In this document: in pieces, positions 44,793 to 53,715 of the stretch
How positions within the stretch are numbered: position 1 is the stretch's first letter
How the letters are laid out: every line of letters starts with the position of its first letter
Source: Pseudomonas sp. AL03
Lineage (GTDB): Bacteria > Pseudomonadota > Gammaproteobacteria > Pseudomonadales > Pseudomonadaceae
Direction of reading: 5' to 3'
Assembly (NCBI RefSeq): GCF_029960815.1
Contig: NZ_JASBRE010000005.1
Coordinates: 124,001-188,000, forward strand
DNA length: 64,000 nucleotides
Made by a program: the position numbers and the translations under genes
Notes under the pieces: generated by a model
What the model saw: the letters and a program-made list of their open reading frames with translations, nothing else
Databases searched by the model: none
What the model was told of the DNA's origin: nothing

Positions 44793-45008
44793 ATGAAAGG
44801 TCAAAAAGGTTATGCAGACGTAGAAAAACACTCCATCCACCTGATATCCGATTTGCTGCACAAAGTTAACCGCTGGTACGAACTGCACCGTGAACGTGAA
44901 ATGTTGGCAGGCATGAGTGATGAAGCGTTGAAGGACATCGGGCTCAGTCGTGCGGATGTCGAGCACGAAGCCATCCGCCCATTTTGGGATGACCCGATGC
45001 ACAAATGA
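44793..45008 (+). CDS. DUF1127 small protein
   Basis: 71 aa. The C-terminal half has the DUF1127 core REREMLAGMSDEALKDIGLS followed by RADVEHEA. GGAGGG sits 9 nt upstream of the ATG at 44793. Short DUF1127 proteins have been linked to phosphate/carbon metabolism and RNA turnover in alphaproteobacteria; the role here is unknown. Possibly under the divergent LysR regulator. Confidence 0.85.
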   Translation: MKGQKGYADVEKHSIHLISDLLHKVNRWYELHREREMLAGMSDEALKDIGLSRADVEHEAIRPFWDDPMHK

Positions 45009-45072
45009 GTAAAGCACAACTACACAAACCGTCTCCCGGTGAGGTAGGTTGCGAGCAGACAAGGAGATGCTC

Positions 45073-46302
45073 ATGCCCGCAACACTGTCCTTTTCCATCA
45101 AACAGGCTCGGCGTCTGGCGCTGGCTGCCCAAGGGTTCAACGGGCGCCAGCCGCCAGCGGCGATCAAACCGGTTCAGCTCAATCGTCTGATTGAACGGTT
45201 GGGTATTCTGCAGATCGATTCGGTCAATGCGTTGGTGCGTTCGCACTACCTTCCCTTGTTTTCCCGCCTCGGCAATTATTCATCCGACTTGCTCGACCAG
45301 GCTGCTTGGAGTTCGGGCCGGCGGCGCACGCTTTTCGAATATTGGGGGCATGAAGCCTCGTTGCTGCCCTTGTCGATGTACCCGTTGATGCGCTGGCGCA
45401 TGCTGCGCGCGACCCGGGGCGAAGATATCTACCAGCAACTGGCACGTTTCGGTCGTGAGCAGCAGGACACGATTCGTCGGGTGCTGGCCTCGGTTCAGGC
45501 GCTGGGCGCGCTGGGTGCCGGAAGTCTATCGACCCGTCAGGAGCGGGCAGGGCCCTGGTGGGACTGGAGCGCGGAAAAGCATGCGCTGGAGTGGTTGTTC
45601 GCCGCCGGTGAAGTGACCGTGGCCGGGCGGCGTGGGTTCGAACGGCTTTATGATCTGCCGGAGCGGGTGATTCCTTCGGCGATACTCCAGCAACCGTTGC
45701 TCTCGGAAGCTGAGGCCCAGCGCGGTTTGTTGCGACATGCGGCGAATGCCTTGGGTGTGGCGACTGAAAAGGACCTGCGCGATTATTTTCGCCTGAGTCC
45801 CGGTGATGCCCGTCCGCGCTTGGCGGAACTGGTGGAGGCGGGTGAATTGCTGTGCTGTGAAGTCCAGGGCTGGCGGCAACTGGCTTATTGTCTGCCGGAG
45901 CCGAAAGTGCCGCGCAAGGTTGAGGCCAGCGCTTTACTTTCACCGTTTGATTCGTTGATCTGGGAGCGCAGCCGCACTGAGCGCCTGTTCGATTTTCGCT
46001 ATCGGCTGGAGATTTATACGCCGCAGGACAAGCGGGTCTATGGCTATTACGTGTTGCCGTTTTTGCACAATGAACGGATTGCCGCGCGGGTGGACCTGCG
46101 CGCCGAGCGGGCGCTGGGCAGACTGGCGGTGCACGCTGTGCATGAGGAAGAGCCGGGGCTGGATGACGAGGGGATGCTGGCGTTGGCGGTTAATCTGCGG
46201 CAGATGGCGGATTGGCTGGGGCTTGAGCGGGTTCAGTTGAATTGTCCGCGGGCGAGTGCGGCGCGGTTGCGGGTGGCATTGAAGGAGATTGGTGGTGACT
46301 GA
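45073..46302 (+). CDS. YcaQ/AlkX-type DNA glycosylase (winged-helix, crosslink repair)
   Basis: 409 aa. The HTH_42-family signature LGILQIDSVNALVRSHYLPL carries the QID catalytic motif of the YcaQ branch (AZL-type enzymes have QxQ). The next conserved stretches are FEYWGHEASLLPL and LSPFDSLIWERSRTERLF. E. coli YcaQ unhooks interstrand DNA crosslinks and N7-alkylguanine. GGAG lies 6 nt before the ATG at 45073. Confidence 0.88.
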   Translation: MPATLSFSIKQARRLALAAQGFNGRQPPAAIKPVQLNRLIERLGILQIDSVNALVRSHYLPLFSRLGNYSSDLLDQAAWSSGRRRTLFEYWGHEASLLPLSMYPLMRWRMLRATRGEDIYQQLARFGREQQDTIRRVLASVQALGALGAGSLSTRQERAGPWWDWSAEKHALEWLFAAGEVTVAGRRGFERLYDLPERVIPSAILQQPLLSEAEAQRGLLRHAANALGVATEKDLRDYFRLSPGDARPRLAELVEAGELLCCEVQGWRQLAYCLPEPKVPRKVEASALLSPFDSLIWERSRTERLFDFRYRLEIYTPQDKRVYGYYVLPFLHNERIAARVDLRAERALGRLAVHAVHEEEPGLDDEGMLALAVNLRQMADWLGLERVQLNCPRASAARLRVALKEIGGD

Positions 46303-46309
46303 GCTGGCG

Positions 46310-46359
46310 CCTTCGCGGGCAAGCCTCGCTCCTACGGGAGCGAGGCTTGCCCGCGAAGG
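46310..46359. repeat. REP-like perfect palindrome, family B
   Basis: Two perfect 23-nt arms (from CCTTCGCGGGCAAGCC to CGCTCC and complement) with loop TACG, between the glycosylase gene and the convergent class II DAHP synthase gene. Confidence 0.9.
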
Positions 46360-46371
46360 GCTTAACGCGAT

Positions 46372-47718
46372 TTAACGCCGAACCTGCTTCAACGTCTCGG
46401 CAATCAAAAACGCCAATTCCAGCGACTGATCGGCATTCATCCGCGGATCGCAATGGGTGTGGTACCGGTCCGACAACCCGTCTTCGGTAATCGGCCGCGC
46501 GCCACCAATGCACTCGGTGACATTCTGCCCGGTCATCTCGATGTGGATACCGCCGGCATAAGTGCCTTCCGCTTCGTGAACCTGGAAGAACTGCTTCACC
46601 TCGCCAAGAATCTGTGCGAAGTCGCGGGTCTTGTAGCCGCTGCTGGCCTTGATGGTGTTGCCGTGCATCGGGTCGGAACTCCAGAGCACCTGCTTGCCTT
46701 CACGTTGCACCGCGCGGATCAACGCCGGCAAATGATCGCCAACCTTGTTCGCGCCCATCCGAGCAATCAGGTTCAAGCGACCCGGATCGTTGTCCGGGTT
46801 GAGTGCATCGATCAGGCGAATCAGGTCTTCGGGGTTCATGCTCGGGCCGACTTTGACCCCGATCGGGTTGTTCACGCCGCGCAGGAATTCGACGTGAGCG
46901 CCGTCCAGCTGACGGGTGCGGTCGCCGATCCACAGCATGTGCGCCGAGCAATCGTAGTAATCGTTGGTCAGGCTGTCGCGACGCACGAAGGCTTCTTCGT
47001 AATTCAGCAACAGCGCTTCGTGAGCGGTGAAGAAACTGGTTTCGCGTAGTTGCGGCGAGCTGTCCATGCCGCAGGCGCGCATGAACGCCAGGGTTTCATC
47101 AATGCGATCGGCCAGGTGGCTGTACTTCTCGGCCAGCGCCGAGTTGGCGATGAAATCCAGGTTCCACTTGTGCACCTGATGCAGGTCGGCGAAACCGCCC
47201 TGGGCAAAGGCGCGCAGCAGGTTCAGGGTCGCGGTGGACTGGTGATAGGACTGCAGCAGGCGCTCCGGGTCCGGCACGCGGCTTTTTTCATCGAAACCGA
47301 TGCCGTTGACGATGTCGCCACGGTAGGCCGGCAGGGTTACGCCGTCGATGGTTTCGTCGTTGGCCGAACGCGGTTTGGCGAACTGCCCGGCCATGCGCCC
47401 CACCTTGACCACCGGGCAACCGGCGGCGAAGGTCATGACGATCGCCATTTGCAGCAGCACTTTAAAGGTGTCACGGATTTTCGCGGCTGAGAACTCGGCG
47501 AAGCTTTCAGCGCAGTCGCCGCCCTGCAGCAGAAACGCGCGGCCGTGGGTCACTTCGGCAAACTGACGGCGCAACTCCCGGGCTTCACCGGCAAACACCA
47601 GCGGCGGATAACTGGCCAGCGTTTGCTCGACTTGCAGCAAATGCGCTGCGTCGGGGTAGTGGGGTTGTTGCTGGATCGGCAGGGCGCGCCAGCTGTCAGG
47701 GCTCCAGGGTTGGCTCAT
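46372..47718 (-). CDS. 3-deoxy-7-phosphoheptulonate synthase, class II
   Basis: 448 aa, plant-like (type II) DAHP synthase. Key blocks are [14 protein letters not shown] (metal-site cysteine), [12 protein letters not shown], and [14 protein letters not shown]. It catalyses the same first shikimate step as the class I enzyme at 32867 but with different allostery. ATG at 47718 was taken rather than the GTG one codon upstream. No phenazine or other secondary-metabolite genes lie nearby, so a housekeeping role is likely. Confidence 0.94.
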   Translation of the reverse strand: MSQPWSPDSWRALPIQQQPHYPDAAHLLQVEQTLASYPPLVFAGEARELRRQFAEVTHGRAFLLQGGDCAESFAEFSAAKIRDTFKVLLQMAIVMTFAAGCPVVKVGRMAGQFAKPRSANDETIDGVTLPAYRGDIVNGIGFDEKSRVPDPERLLQSYHQSTATLNLLRAFAQGGFADLHQVHKWNLDFIANSALAEKYSHLADRIDETLAFMRACGMDSSPQLRETSFFTAHEALLLNYEEAFVRRDSLTNDYYDCSAHMLWIGDRTRQLDGAHVEFLRGVNNPIGVKVGPSMNPEDLIRLIDALNPDNDPGRLNLIARMGANKVGDHLPALIRAVQREGKQVLWSSDPMHGNTIKASSGYKTRDFAQILGEVKQFFQVHEAEGTYAGGIHIEMTGQNVTECIGGARPITEDGLSDRYHTHCDPRMNADQSLELAFLIAETLKQVRR

Positions 47719-47870
47719 CACGGTCTCTAGTGTTTTACGCTTGGACGGTCATGTTATCAGCAATTAGTGCGTGACCTGTTCCCGTCGCTTCGCGGACAAT
47801 CGCGCCTTTGTAGCTGTGTACCAGCAGTTTTATTGCGTTTGCCGGGGCCCGGTAACGATCAGGAGACGAA

Positions 47871-48626
47871 ATGACTGAGGAGCGCGTCGAGCATCTGCTC
47901 GCCGAGGTGCAGGATGAGTTCGGCGTGATTCGCGTGCTGGAAGTGGCCGATTACCGCTTTCTCGAGTTCGGTGATGCCATCGAGCAGAGCTGCGTGTTCA
48001 CGGCTGACCCGAGCTGGCTCGAATACGATTACACCCGGGCGATGCTGATTGGCGCGTTGTGCCACGAGCAGCCGGAAAGCGCGCTGTTCCTCGGCCTCGG
48101 TGCCGGCACCCTGACCCAGGCCTGCCTCAAGTTTCTGCCGCTGGAAGACGTCGAAGCCATCGAACTGCGGCCCGACGTGCCGCGCCTGGCCATTGAATAC
48201 CTTGGGCTGGATGACGATCCGCGGCTGTATATCCGGGTGGGCGATGCGCTGGAGTTGCTCGATACCGCTGAACCGGCGGACCTGATTTTCGTCGACCTCT
48301 ATACCGATGTCGGGCCGGGTGTCGGGCATCTGGCGTGGAATTTCCTGGAAAACTGTCAGAAACGCCTGAATCCGGGTGGCTGGCTGGTGATCAATCAGTG
48401 GGCCACCGACGATGGCAAGCCGTTAGGCGCGGCGTTGTTTCGCGGCCTCTATCACCGGCATTACTGGGAACTGCCGGTGAAGGAGGGCAATGTGATTCTG
48501 ATCGTGCCTTCGGAGCTGGATCAGGAACTGGACATGGAAGGCTTGAACGCCCGGGCCGAAGGTTTGGGGCCGCGTTTGGGGTATTCGTTGCAGTCGTTGA
48601 TCAAGGCGATCCGCCCGGCTACATGA
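47871..48626 (+). CDS. Spermidine synthase-like methyltransferase-fold protein
   Basis: 251 aa with the spermidine-synthase Rossmann core: ALFLGLGAGTLTQACLKFL for cofactor binding, VEAIELRP, and ADLIFVDLYTD. It lacks the N-terminal strand domain and the exact GGG motif of SpeE, so it may be an SpeE-like enzyme of other specificity. Divergent from the class II DAHP synthase gene. Confidence 0.82.
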   Translation: MTEERVEHLLAEVQDEFGVIRVLEVADYRFLEFGDAIEQSCVFTADPSWLEYDYTRAMLIGALCHEQPESALFLGLGAGTLTQACLKFLPLEDVEAIELRPDVPRLAIEYLGLDDDPRLYIRVGDALELLDTAEPADLIFVDLYTDVGPGVGHLAWNFLENCQKRLNPGGWLVINQWATDDGKPLGAALFRGLYHRHYWELPVKEGNVILIVPSELDQELDMEGLNARAEGLGPRLGYSLQSLIKAIRPAT

Positions 48627-48645
48627 GTTGTCAGTTAGGGCCTCT

Positions 48646-48734
48646 TCGCGGGCAAGCCTTGCTCCTACAGATTTTGTGTCGTGCACATTCTGCGGCGAAC
48701 GAACAAAACCTGTAGGAGCAAGGCTTGCCCGCGA
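48646..48734. repeat. REP-like inverted pair, family B
   Basis: TCGCGGGCAAGCCTTGCTCC (48646-48665) and its complement (48715-48734), flanked inward by TACAG/CTGTA, about 40 bp apart. Confidence 0.9.
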
Positions 48735-48760
48735 TAGCAATTTTCGCATCGACACACCTT

Positions 48761-49552
48761 TCAGCAGCCTTTGAAAATGCCCGGTCGCTTCTCGATCATC
48801 GACCGCACGCCTTCCTTGGCATCCTCACTGGCCAACAACTTCTTCACCAGCGCCGGCAATCCCTGCGCCGCGGCTGTTTCCCCTTCATAACGTGCCTGCC
48901 TCGCAGACATCAACGTCGCCTGAACCCCAAGCGGCGCCTGCCGGGCAATCCGCTCAGCCAGCTCAATCGCCCGTGGCAGCAAATCCTCGCTGGCCATGAC
49001 TTCCTGCACCAAACCAAGGTGCAACGCTTCATGGGCATCGAATTCATCGCCGGTCAGCAGCCAGCGCATGGCATTGCCCCAGCCAGCGACCTGATGCAGG
49101 CGCAACGTCGCGCCGCCGAACGGGAAGATCCCGCGTTGCACTTCCTTCTGCGCGAAGCGGGTGTTACTGGCGCAGAGGTTGATATCAGCGGCCAGCATCA
49201 ATTCGATACCGATGGTCAGGCAGTAGCCTTGCGCGGCGACAATCACCGGTTTGCTAACCCTGGGGCCCGCGAATACACCCCACGGATCGCAGCCGCCGGG
49301 CGGTGCCTGCCAGCCTTGAGCCAGGGCCGCGCTGGCACTGACCAGATCCAGCCCTGCGGTGAAATGCTCACCATGGCCGAATACCACCGCCACCCGCGCC
49401 TCGCTGTCGGCCTCGAACTCGCCATAGGCCAGGCTCAGTTCGTTGAGCAGGTCGAGGTCGAAGGCGTTGCATTTGGCCACCCGATCCAGGCCAATCATCA
49501 GGACATGACCGTGCCGTTCACGGCTCACACGACTGGAGCAGGGCTGATTCAT
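48761..49552 (-). CDS. Crotonase/enoyl-CoA hydratase family protein
   Basis: 263 aa. Oxyanion-hole segments VFGHGEHFTAGLDLVSA and AQGYCLTIGIELMLAADINL. The expected catalytic glutamates are only partly evident (KEVQRGIFPFGGATLR has one), so it could be a hydratase, isomerase or hydrolase. It is a stand-alone gene; no pathway is indicated by neighbours. Confidence 0.88.
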   Translation of the reverse strand: MNQPCSSRVSRERHGHVLMIGLDRVAKCNAFDLDLLNELSLAYGEFEADSEARVAVVFGHGEHFTAGLDLVSASAALAQGWQAPPGGCDPWGVFAGPRVSKPVIVAAQGYCLTIGIELMLAADINLCASNTRFAQKEVQRGIFPFGGATLRLHQVAGWGNAMRWLLTGDEFDAHEALHLGLVQEVMASEDLLPRAIELAERIARQAPLGVQATLMSARQARYEGETAAAQGLPALVKKLLASEDAKEGVRSMIEKRPGIFKGC

Positions 49553-49974
49553 GGTGCATTTCCTCGGGCGGGAAGGGATACGTGAGACCGCAGGTCTGCG
49601 TCACAAGGGTGAACCGTTTTAGCGCGATCGCCAGCAGGGCTGGGCCTTTGCAAAATAGACCGTTGCACGATGATCCGCAAAGCGTGTGACAGAACGCTGT
49701 GCGCGGCAGTTTTCCGACAAATAAAGCTCCCTTTTTGGGCTAATTCCGGTATAGTGCGCGCCGGCCTTTAACCGGGCCGCGTTTAGGTAGCGCAATTTCC
49801 CGAAGTCAGCTTCGGCTGCACGTCCGTACAGCGGACTCTCCCTTGACGAATCTTTTTCATTCATTCGTTTTCGCAAATCCCCGCCGACAAAGCAGCCAGG
49901 GCGACTCTTGAGTCTTACACGGCATGCGCAGCTTTGGAGCATGGGTCTTTGCGGATGCACTTAGAGGCAGACCC
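49553..49974 (+). promoter_or_regulatory. Promoter and long 5' leader of the DEAD-box helicase gene
   Basis: A -10-like TATAGT lies at 49750-49755 without a clear -35. It implies an mRNA leader of ~210 nt containing several hairpins, for example CCGAAG-TCAG-CTTCGG near 49799-49815. Long structured leaders are common on cold-shock DeaD/CsdA helicase mRNAs; regulation by temperature or by autoregulation is inference. Confidence 0.45.
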
Positions 49975-51648
49975 ATGACCCAGGAAACCGGCGGCTTCGC
50001 CGCTTTTAATCTTAATCCGAATATTCTTGCAGCCGTCATCGCGACTGGCTACGAAGAGCCTTCGGCTATTCAGCATCAATCGATCCCGATCATCATGGCC
50101 GGCCACGACATGATTGGTCAGGCGCAAACCGGTACGGGTAAAACCGCTGCGTTCGCCCTGCCGATTCTGCATCGCATCGATCCTGCTAAGCGCGAGCCGC
50201 AAGCCCTGATCCTGGCGCCAACCCGTGAGTTGGCGCTGCAAGTAGCAACCGCTTTCGAAACCTACGCCAAGCAAATGCCGGGCGTTACCGTTGTGGCCGT
50301 TTACGGCGGCGCCCCTATGGGTCCACAACTGAAAGCAATCCGTAATGGCGCGCAGATCGTTGTCGCCACTCCGGGCCGTCTGTGCGACCACCTGCGTCGT
50401 GACGAAAAAGTCCTGTCGACCGTGAACCACCTGGTGCTCGACGAAGCGGACGAAATGCTCAAACTGGGTTTCATGGACGACCTCGAAGTTATCTTCAAGG
50501 CTCTGCCACCCACCCGTCAGACCGTATTGTTCTCGGCTACCTTGCCGCAGTCGATCCGTGCCATTGCCGAACGCCATCTGCGCGATCCGCAACACGTGAA
50601 GATCCAGACCAAGACTCAGACCGTTACCGCGATCGAACAGGCTCACCTGTTGGTTCACGCTGACCAGAAGACCTCGGCTGTATTGAGCCTGCTGGAAGTT
50701 GAAGACTTCGATGCCCTGATCATGTTCGTGCGCACCAAGCAAGCGACCCTGGACCTGGCCAGTGCCCTGGAAGCCAAAGGCTACAAAGCCGCTGCGCTGA
50801 ACGGTGACATTGCTCAGAACCAACGTGAGCGCGTGATCGAATCCCTCAAGGATGGCCGTCTGGACATCGTTGTGGCGACCGACGTTGCTGCTCGTGGTCT
50901 GGACGTTCCGCGTATCACTCACGTGTTCAACGTTGACATGCCGTACGACCCAGAGTCCTACGTTCACCGTATCGGCCGTACTGGCCGTGCCGGTCGCGAA
51001 GGTCGTGCACTGCTGCTGGTGACTCCACGTGAGCGCCGCATGCTGCAAGTGATCGAGCGTGTAACCGGTCAGAAAGTTGCTGAAGTTCGCCTGCCGGACG
51101 CTCAGGCCGTTCTCGATGCCCGCATCAAGAAACTGACCAACAGCCTGTCGCCGCTGGTGGCTGATGCCGAATCGACTCACGGTGATCTGCTGGATCGCCT
51201 GACTGCCGACATCGGTTGCACCCCGCGTGCACTGGCTGCTGCTCTGCTGCGCAAGGCGACCAACGCTCAGGCGCTGACCCTGGCCGCGATCGAGAAAGAA
51301 CGTCCACTGGTGCCGAACAATGCACCACGTGGCGATCGTCCAGAGCGTACCGGTGATCGTCCGGACCGTGGTGATCGCGAGCGTCGTGCTCCGGTTCCAT
51401 TGGCCGAAGGTCGTGCTCGTTGCCGTACCGCGCTGGGTGCGCGTGATGGTATCGCTGCCAAGAACCTGCTGGGCGCTATCCTCAATGAGGGTGGTCTGGC
51501 TCGCGAAGCAATCGGTCGCATCCAGGTGCGTGACAGCTTCAGCCTCGTTGAGCTGCCGGAAGATGGTCTGGAGCGTCTGCTGACCAAGCTGAAGGACACT
51601 CGCGTTGCTGGTAAGCAGTTGAAGCTGCGTCGCTATCGCGAAGATTGA
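49975..51648 (+). CDS. deaD: ATP-dependent DEAD-box RNA helicase, DeaD/CsdA-like
   Basis: 557 aa from MTQETGG (GAGG upstream). Helicase motifs are in order: Q-motif GYEEPSAIQHQSI, AQTGTGKT, PTRELALQ, DEADEML, SAT and HRIGRTGRAGR. The C-terminal extension has an arginine/aspartate-rich linker (about 450-480) and a DbpA-type RNA-binding domain (about 485-550). It acts in ribosome assembly and mRNA decay, especially in the cold. A strong terminator follows. Confidence 0.92.
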   Translation: MTQETGGFAAFNLNPNILAAVIATGYEEPSAIQHQSIPIIMAGHDMIGQAQTGTGKTAAFALPILHRIDPAKREPQALILAPTRELALQVATAFETYAKQMPGVTVVAVYGGAPMGPQLKAIRNGAQIVVATPGRLCDHLRRDEKVLSTVNHLVLDEADEMLKLGFMDDLEVIFKALPPTRQTVLFSATLPQSIRAIAERHLRDPQHVKIQTKTQTVTAIEQAHLLVHADQKTSAVLSLLEVEDFDALIMFVRTKQATLDLASALEAKGYKAAALNGDIAQNQRERVIESLKDGRLDIVVATDVAARGLDVPRITHVFNVDMPYDPESYVHRIGRTGRAGREGRALLLVTPRERRMLQVIERVTGQKVAEVRLPDAQAVLDARIKKLTNSLSPLVADAESTHGDLLDRLTADIGCTPRALAAALLRKATNAQALTLAAIEKERPLVPNNAPRGDRPERTGDRPDRGDRERRAPVPLAEGRARCRTALGARDGIAAKNLLGAILNEGGLAREAIGRIQVRDSFSLVELPEDGLERLLTKLKDTRVAGKQLKLRRYRED

Positions 51649-51676
51649 TCCGCTCTCGGGCTGATTGATCGAACAT

Positions 51677-51707
51677 AAAAATCCCCGACTGGTTCGGGGA
51701 TTTTTTT
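51677..51707 (+). terminator. Terminator of deaD
   Basis: AAAAATCCCCGA/TCGGGGATTTTT stem with loop CTGGT, ending in seven T. Confidence 0.92.
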
Positions 51708-51809
51708 GCCTGCGTTTTGTAGCAGCTGTCGAGCCTGCGAGGCTGCGTTCGGTTCGGTTCGGGCCGCGTTCGGACGGAGCAGTCGCCTATCAAGTTGCCG
51801 CGGTTTGTC

Positions 51810-51998
51810 TTAAAGACCGAAGGCGCCTGATTTCACGACGGGTTCGTCCAGGTGGCGCTTGAGTGACAGGTTGAAGGCTCGGGAAACTTCCCACTGCCAC
51901 CCGGAAGATCGTGTAACCGAATTCCCGGGAGTAGTTCTTGATGCTTTTGATTTCGCTGAACGGAAAGGTGTGGACGATGCCATCAATGGCCAGGGGTG
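51810..51998 (-). pseudogene. Decayed gene, frameshifted C-terminal remnant
   Basis: Minus strand. One frame reads LAIDGIVHTFPFSEIKSIKN and then YSREFGYTIFRVAVG; a shifted frame continues SRAFNLSLKRHLDEPVVKSG to a stop at 51810. Together they look like one protein interrupted by a frameshift near 51890-51900, with no start codon left. The fold might be a PH-like domain, but this is a guess. It directly follows the 58-aa membrane protein gene. Confidence 0.45.
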
Positions 51999-52003
51999 AG
52001 GAT

Positions 52004-52180
52004 TTATTCGTTTAGTTTGGCGAGGATCTTGAAGATCACGGTGGCGAGGATCATCAACATGCCGATCCACATCGCGAACACGCCGGCGTTCTTGTCGCGA
52101 AAATTGAAACCGGTTGCCAGCATGATCATCCCGGCGAGAATCGGGATCAGCATGGAGTGAAACGAAGACATCGAGATCAT
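52004..52180 (-). CDS. Small two-helix membrane protein, 58 aa
   Basis: A complete frame from ATG at 52180 to TAA at 52004, too short for usual cut-offs. It reads as a hydrophobic hairpin: MLIPILAGMIMLATGFNF, the basic turn RDKNAG, then VFAMWIGMLMILATVIF, ending KILAKLNE. An AAGG lies about 9 nt upstream. Two membrane helices with a positive turn give a clear topology, and codon use fits the neighbours. Function unknown. Confidence 0.65.
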   Translation of the reverse strand: MISMSSFHSMLIPILAGMIMLATGFNFRDKNAGVFAMWIGMLMILATVIFKILAKLNE

Positions 52181-52247
52181 GAGCGACTGCCTTGTCGGAA
52201 GGGGTAGTTAAAGTCTAGGTGGCATTTGGTGAACGGTGGTGAACACC

Positions 52248-52315
52248 TGTAGGAGCATGGCTTGCCAGCGAAGGCGTCCTTAAGATCGCCATCGCTGGCA
52301 AGCCATGCTCCTACA
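52248..52315. repeat. REP-like inverted pair, family B variant
   Basis: Perfect 24-nt arms: TGTAGGAGCATGGCTTGCCA then GCGA (52248-52271) and the complement (52292-52315), 20 bp apart, just beyond the apeB stop. Confidence 0.9.
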
Positions 52316-52319
52316 CGGG

Positions 52320-53609
52320 TTACGGCAACTCGCTGCAGGCGTAAAACGCGCTCAACACTTTGACCAGGTGCGCTAGATCATGGCTGCCGCACAGTTCACG
52401 GATCGAGTGCATGGCGAAGGTCGGCAGGCCGATGTCCACGGTGCGCACGCCCAGGTGGCTGGCGGTGATCGGGCCGATGGTCGAGCCACAGCCCATGTCG
52501 CTGCGCACCACGAAGCTCTGCACCGGTACTTCTTCGGCCATGCACAGATGGCGGAAGAACCCGGCGGTTTCGCTGTTGGTGGCGTAGCGCTGGTTGCTGT
52601 TGACCTTGATCACCGGGCCGGCGTTGAGTTTCGGGCCGTGGTTGGCGTCGTGCTTGTCGGCGTAGTTCGGGTGCACGCCGTGGGCGTTGTCCGCCGAGAC
52701 CAGCAGGGATTTCTGAATGGTCCGTACGAACTCATCACCTTCGGGCAACAGACGACGCAACGTTTGCTCGAGCATCGGGCCGTCGGCGCCGCAGGCTGAA
52801 CAGGAGCCGACTTCTTCGTGATCGTTGCAGACCAGTACGCAGGTTTCGTCGGTTTCGGTGGTCAGCAAGGCTTGCAGGCCGGCATAGCACGACAGCAAAT
52901 TGTCCAGGCGTGCGCCAGCGATGAAGTCGCTATGCAGGCCGATGACCGCAGCACTTTGGGTGTCGTAGAAACTCAACTCATAGTCGAGCACCACGTCGGC
53001 GTTCAAGCCGTGTTCGCGGGCGAGTTGATCAGTCAGCACGGCACGGAAGTCCACACGCTCGTCACCGGCAAATTGCGCGAGGATCGGCGGCAGTTCGGTC
53101 TGGGCGTTGATCGCCCAGCCCATATTGGCTTCACGGTTAAGGTGAATGGCCAGGTTCGGGATGGTGGCAATGGGTGCCTTGAAGTCGATCAACTGGCTCT
53201 CGACCTTGCCATCACGACGGAAGGTCACGCGGCCGGCCAATGACAGGTCGCGGTCGAACCATGGCGCCAGCAGTGCGCCGCCATAGACTTCGACGCCCAG
53301 CTGCCAGAAGCCCTGGCGTTGCAGTTCCGGCTGGGGCTTGACCCGCAGACACGGGCTGTCGGTGTGCGCGCCGACCAGGCGAATACCGCCATGCAGGGGC
53401 GAATGACGGCCCATCTTGAACGCGACGATCGAAGAGTCGTTACGGGTGACGTAGTAGCGACCGTTGGCTTCGGTGGTCCATGGCTCGCGCTCGTCGAGGC
53501 GTTGATAGCCCGCCGCTTCCAGGCGCTGAACAAGGCTGGCGGTGGCATGAAATGGGGTAGGGGAGGCCTTAAGGAAATCGATCAGGCCTTGGTTCAACTC
53601 TTCGCGCAT
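52320..53609 (-). CDS. apeB: M18-family aminopeptidase
   Basis: 429 aa. Zinc-binding residues fall in [30 protein letters not shown] (Glu-Glu pair) and SVGCGSTIG-like [10 protein letters not shown] with the final ligand in FAMHSIRE. It removes N-terminal residues, preferably acidic ones. The ATG at 53609 was preferred; nine further residues upstream lack support. Unlike the order I recall in P. aeruginosa, a broken kinase-like gene separates it from the RluA-type gene. Confidence 0.93.
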   Translation of the reverse strand: MREELNQGLIDFLKASPTPFHATASLVQRLEAAGYQRLDEREPWTTEANGRYYVTRNDSSIVAFKMGRHSPLHGGIRLVGAHTDSPCLRVKPQPELQRQGFWQLGVEVYGGALLAPWFDRDLSLAGRVTFRRDGKVESQLIDFKAPIATIPNLAIHLNREANMGWAINAQTELPPILAQFAGDERVDFRAVLTDQLAREHGLNADVVLDYELSFYDTQSAAVIGLHSDFIAGARLDNLLSCYAGLQALLTTETDETCVLVCNDHEEVGSCSACGADGPMLEQTLRRLLPEGDEFVRTIQKSLLVSADNAHGVHPNYADKHDANHGPKLNAGPVIKVNSNQRYATNSETAGFFRHLCMAEEVPVQSFVVRSDMGCGSTIGPITASHLGVRTVDIGLPTFAMHSIRELCGSHDLAHLVKVLSAFYACSELP

Positions 53610-53715
53610 AAGTAGCTCCAGACAGCAGTGGCGCAAGTTTAACGTATTGGCTCACGGCATTGCAGAGGCAATGCCGTTCGGTGTGCGTCGCCTGCTGGAT
53701 GGCGAGGAGGATGAG

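Noticed and set aside
46372..47718. Class II DAHP synthase as part of a phenazine (phz) cluster
   Set aside because: No phz, trpE-like or isochorismatase genes are near; neighbours are housekeeping genes.
51810..52070. 86-codon minus-strand frame as an intact protein
   Set aside because: Its N-terminal half overlaps the end of the 58-aa gene in another frame, and the better protein signal switches frame, so it is listed as a decayed gene.
48646..52315. CRISPR-like spacing of repeated hairpins
   Set aside because: The repeats are palindromic REP pairs scattered by kilobases between genes, without regular spacers or cas genes.
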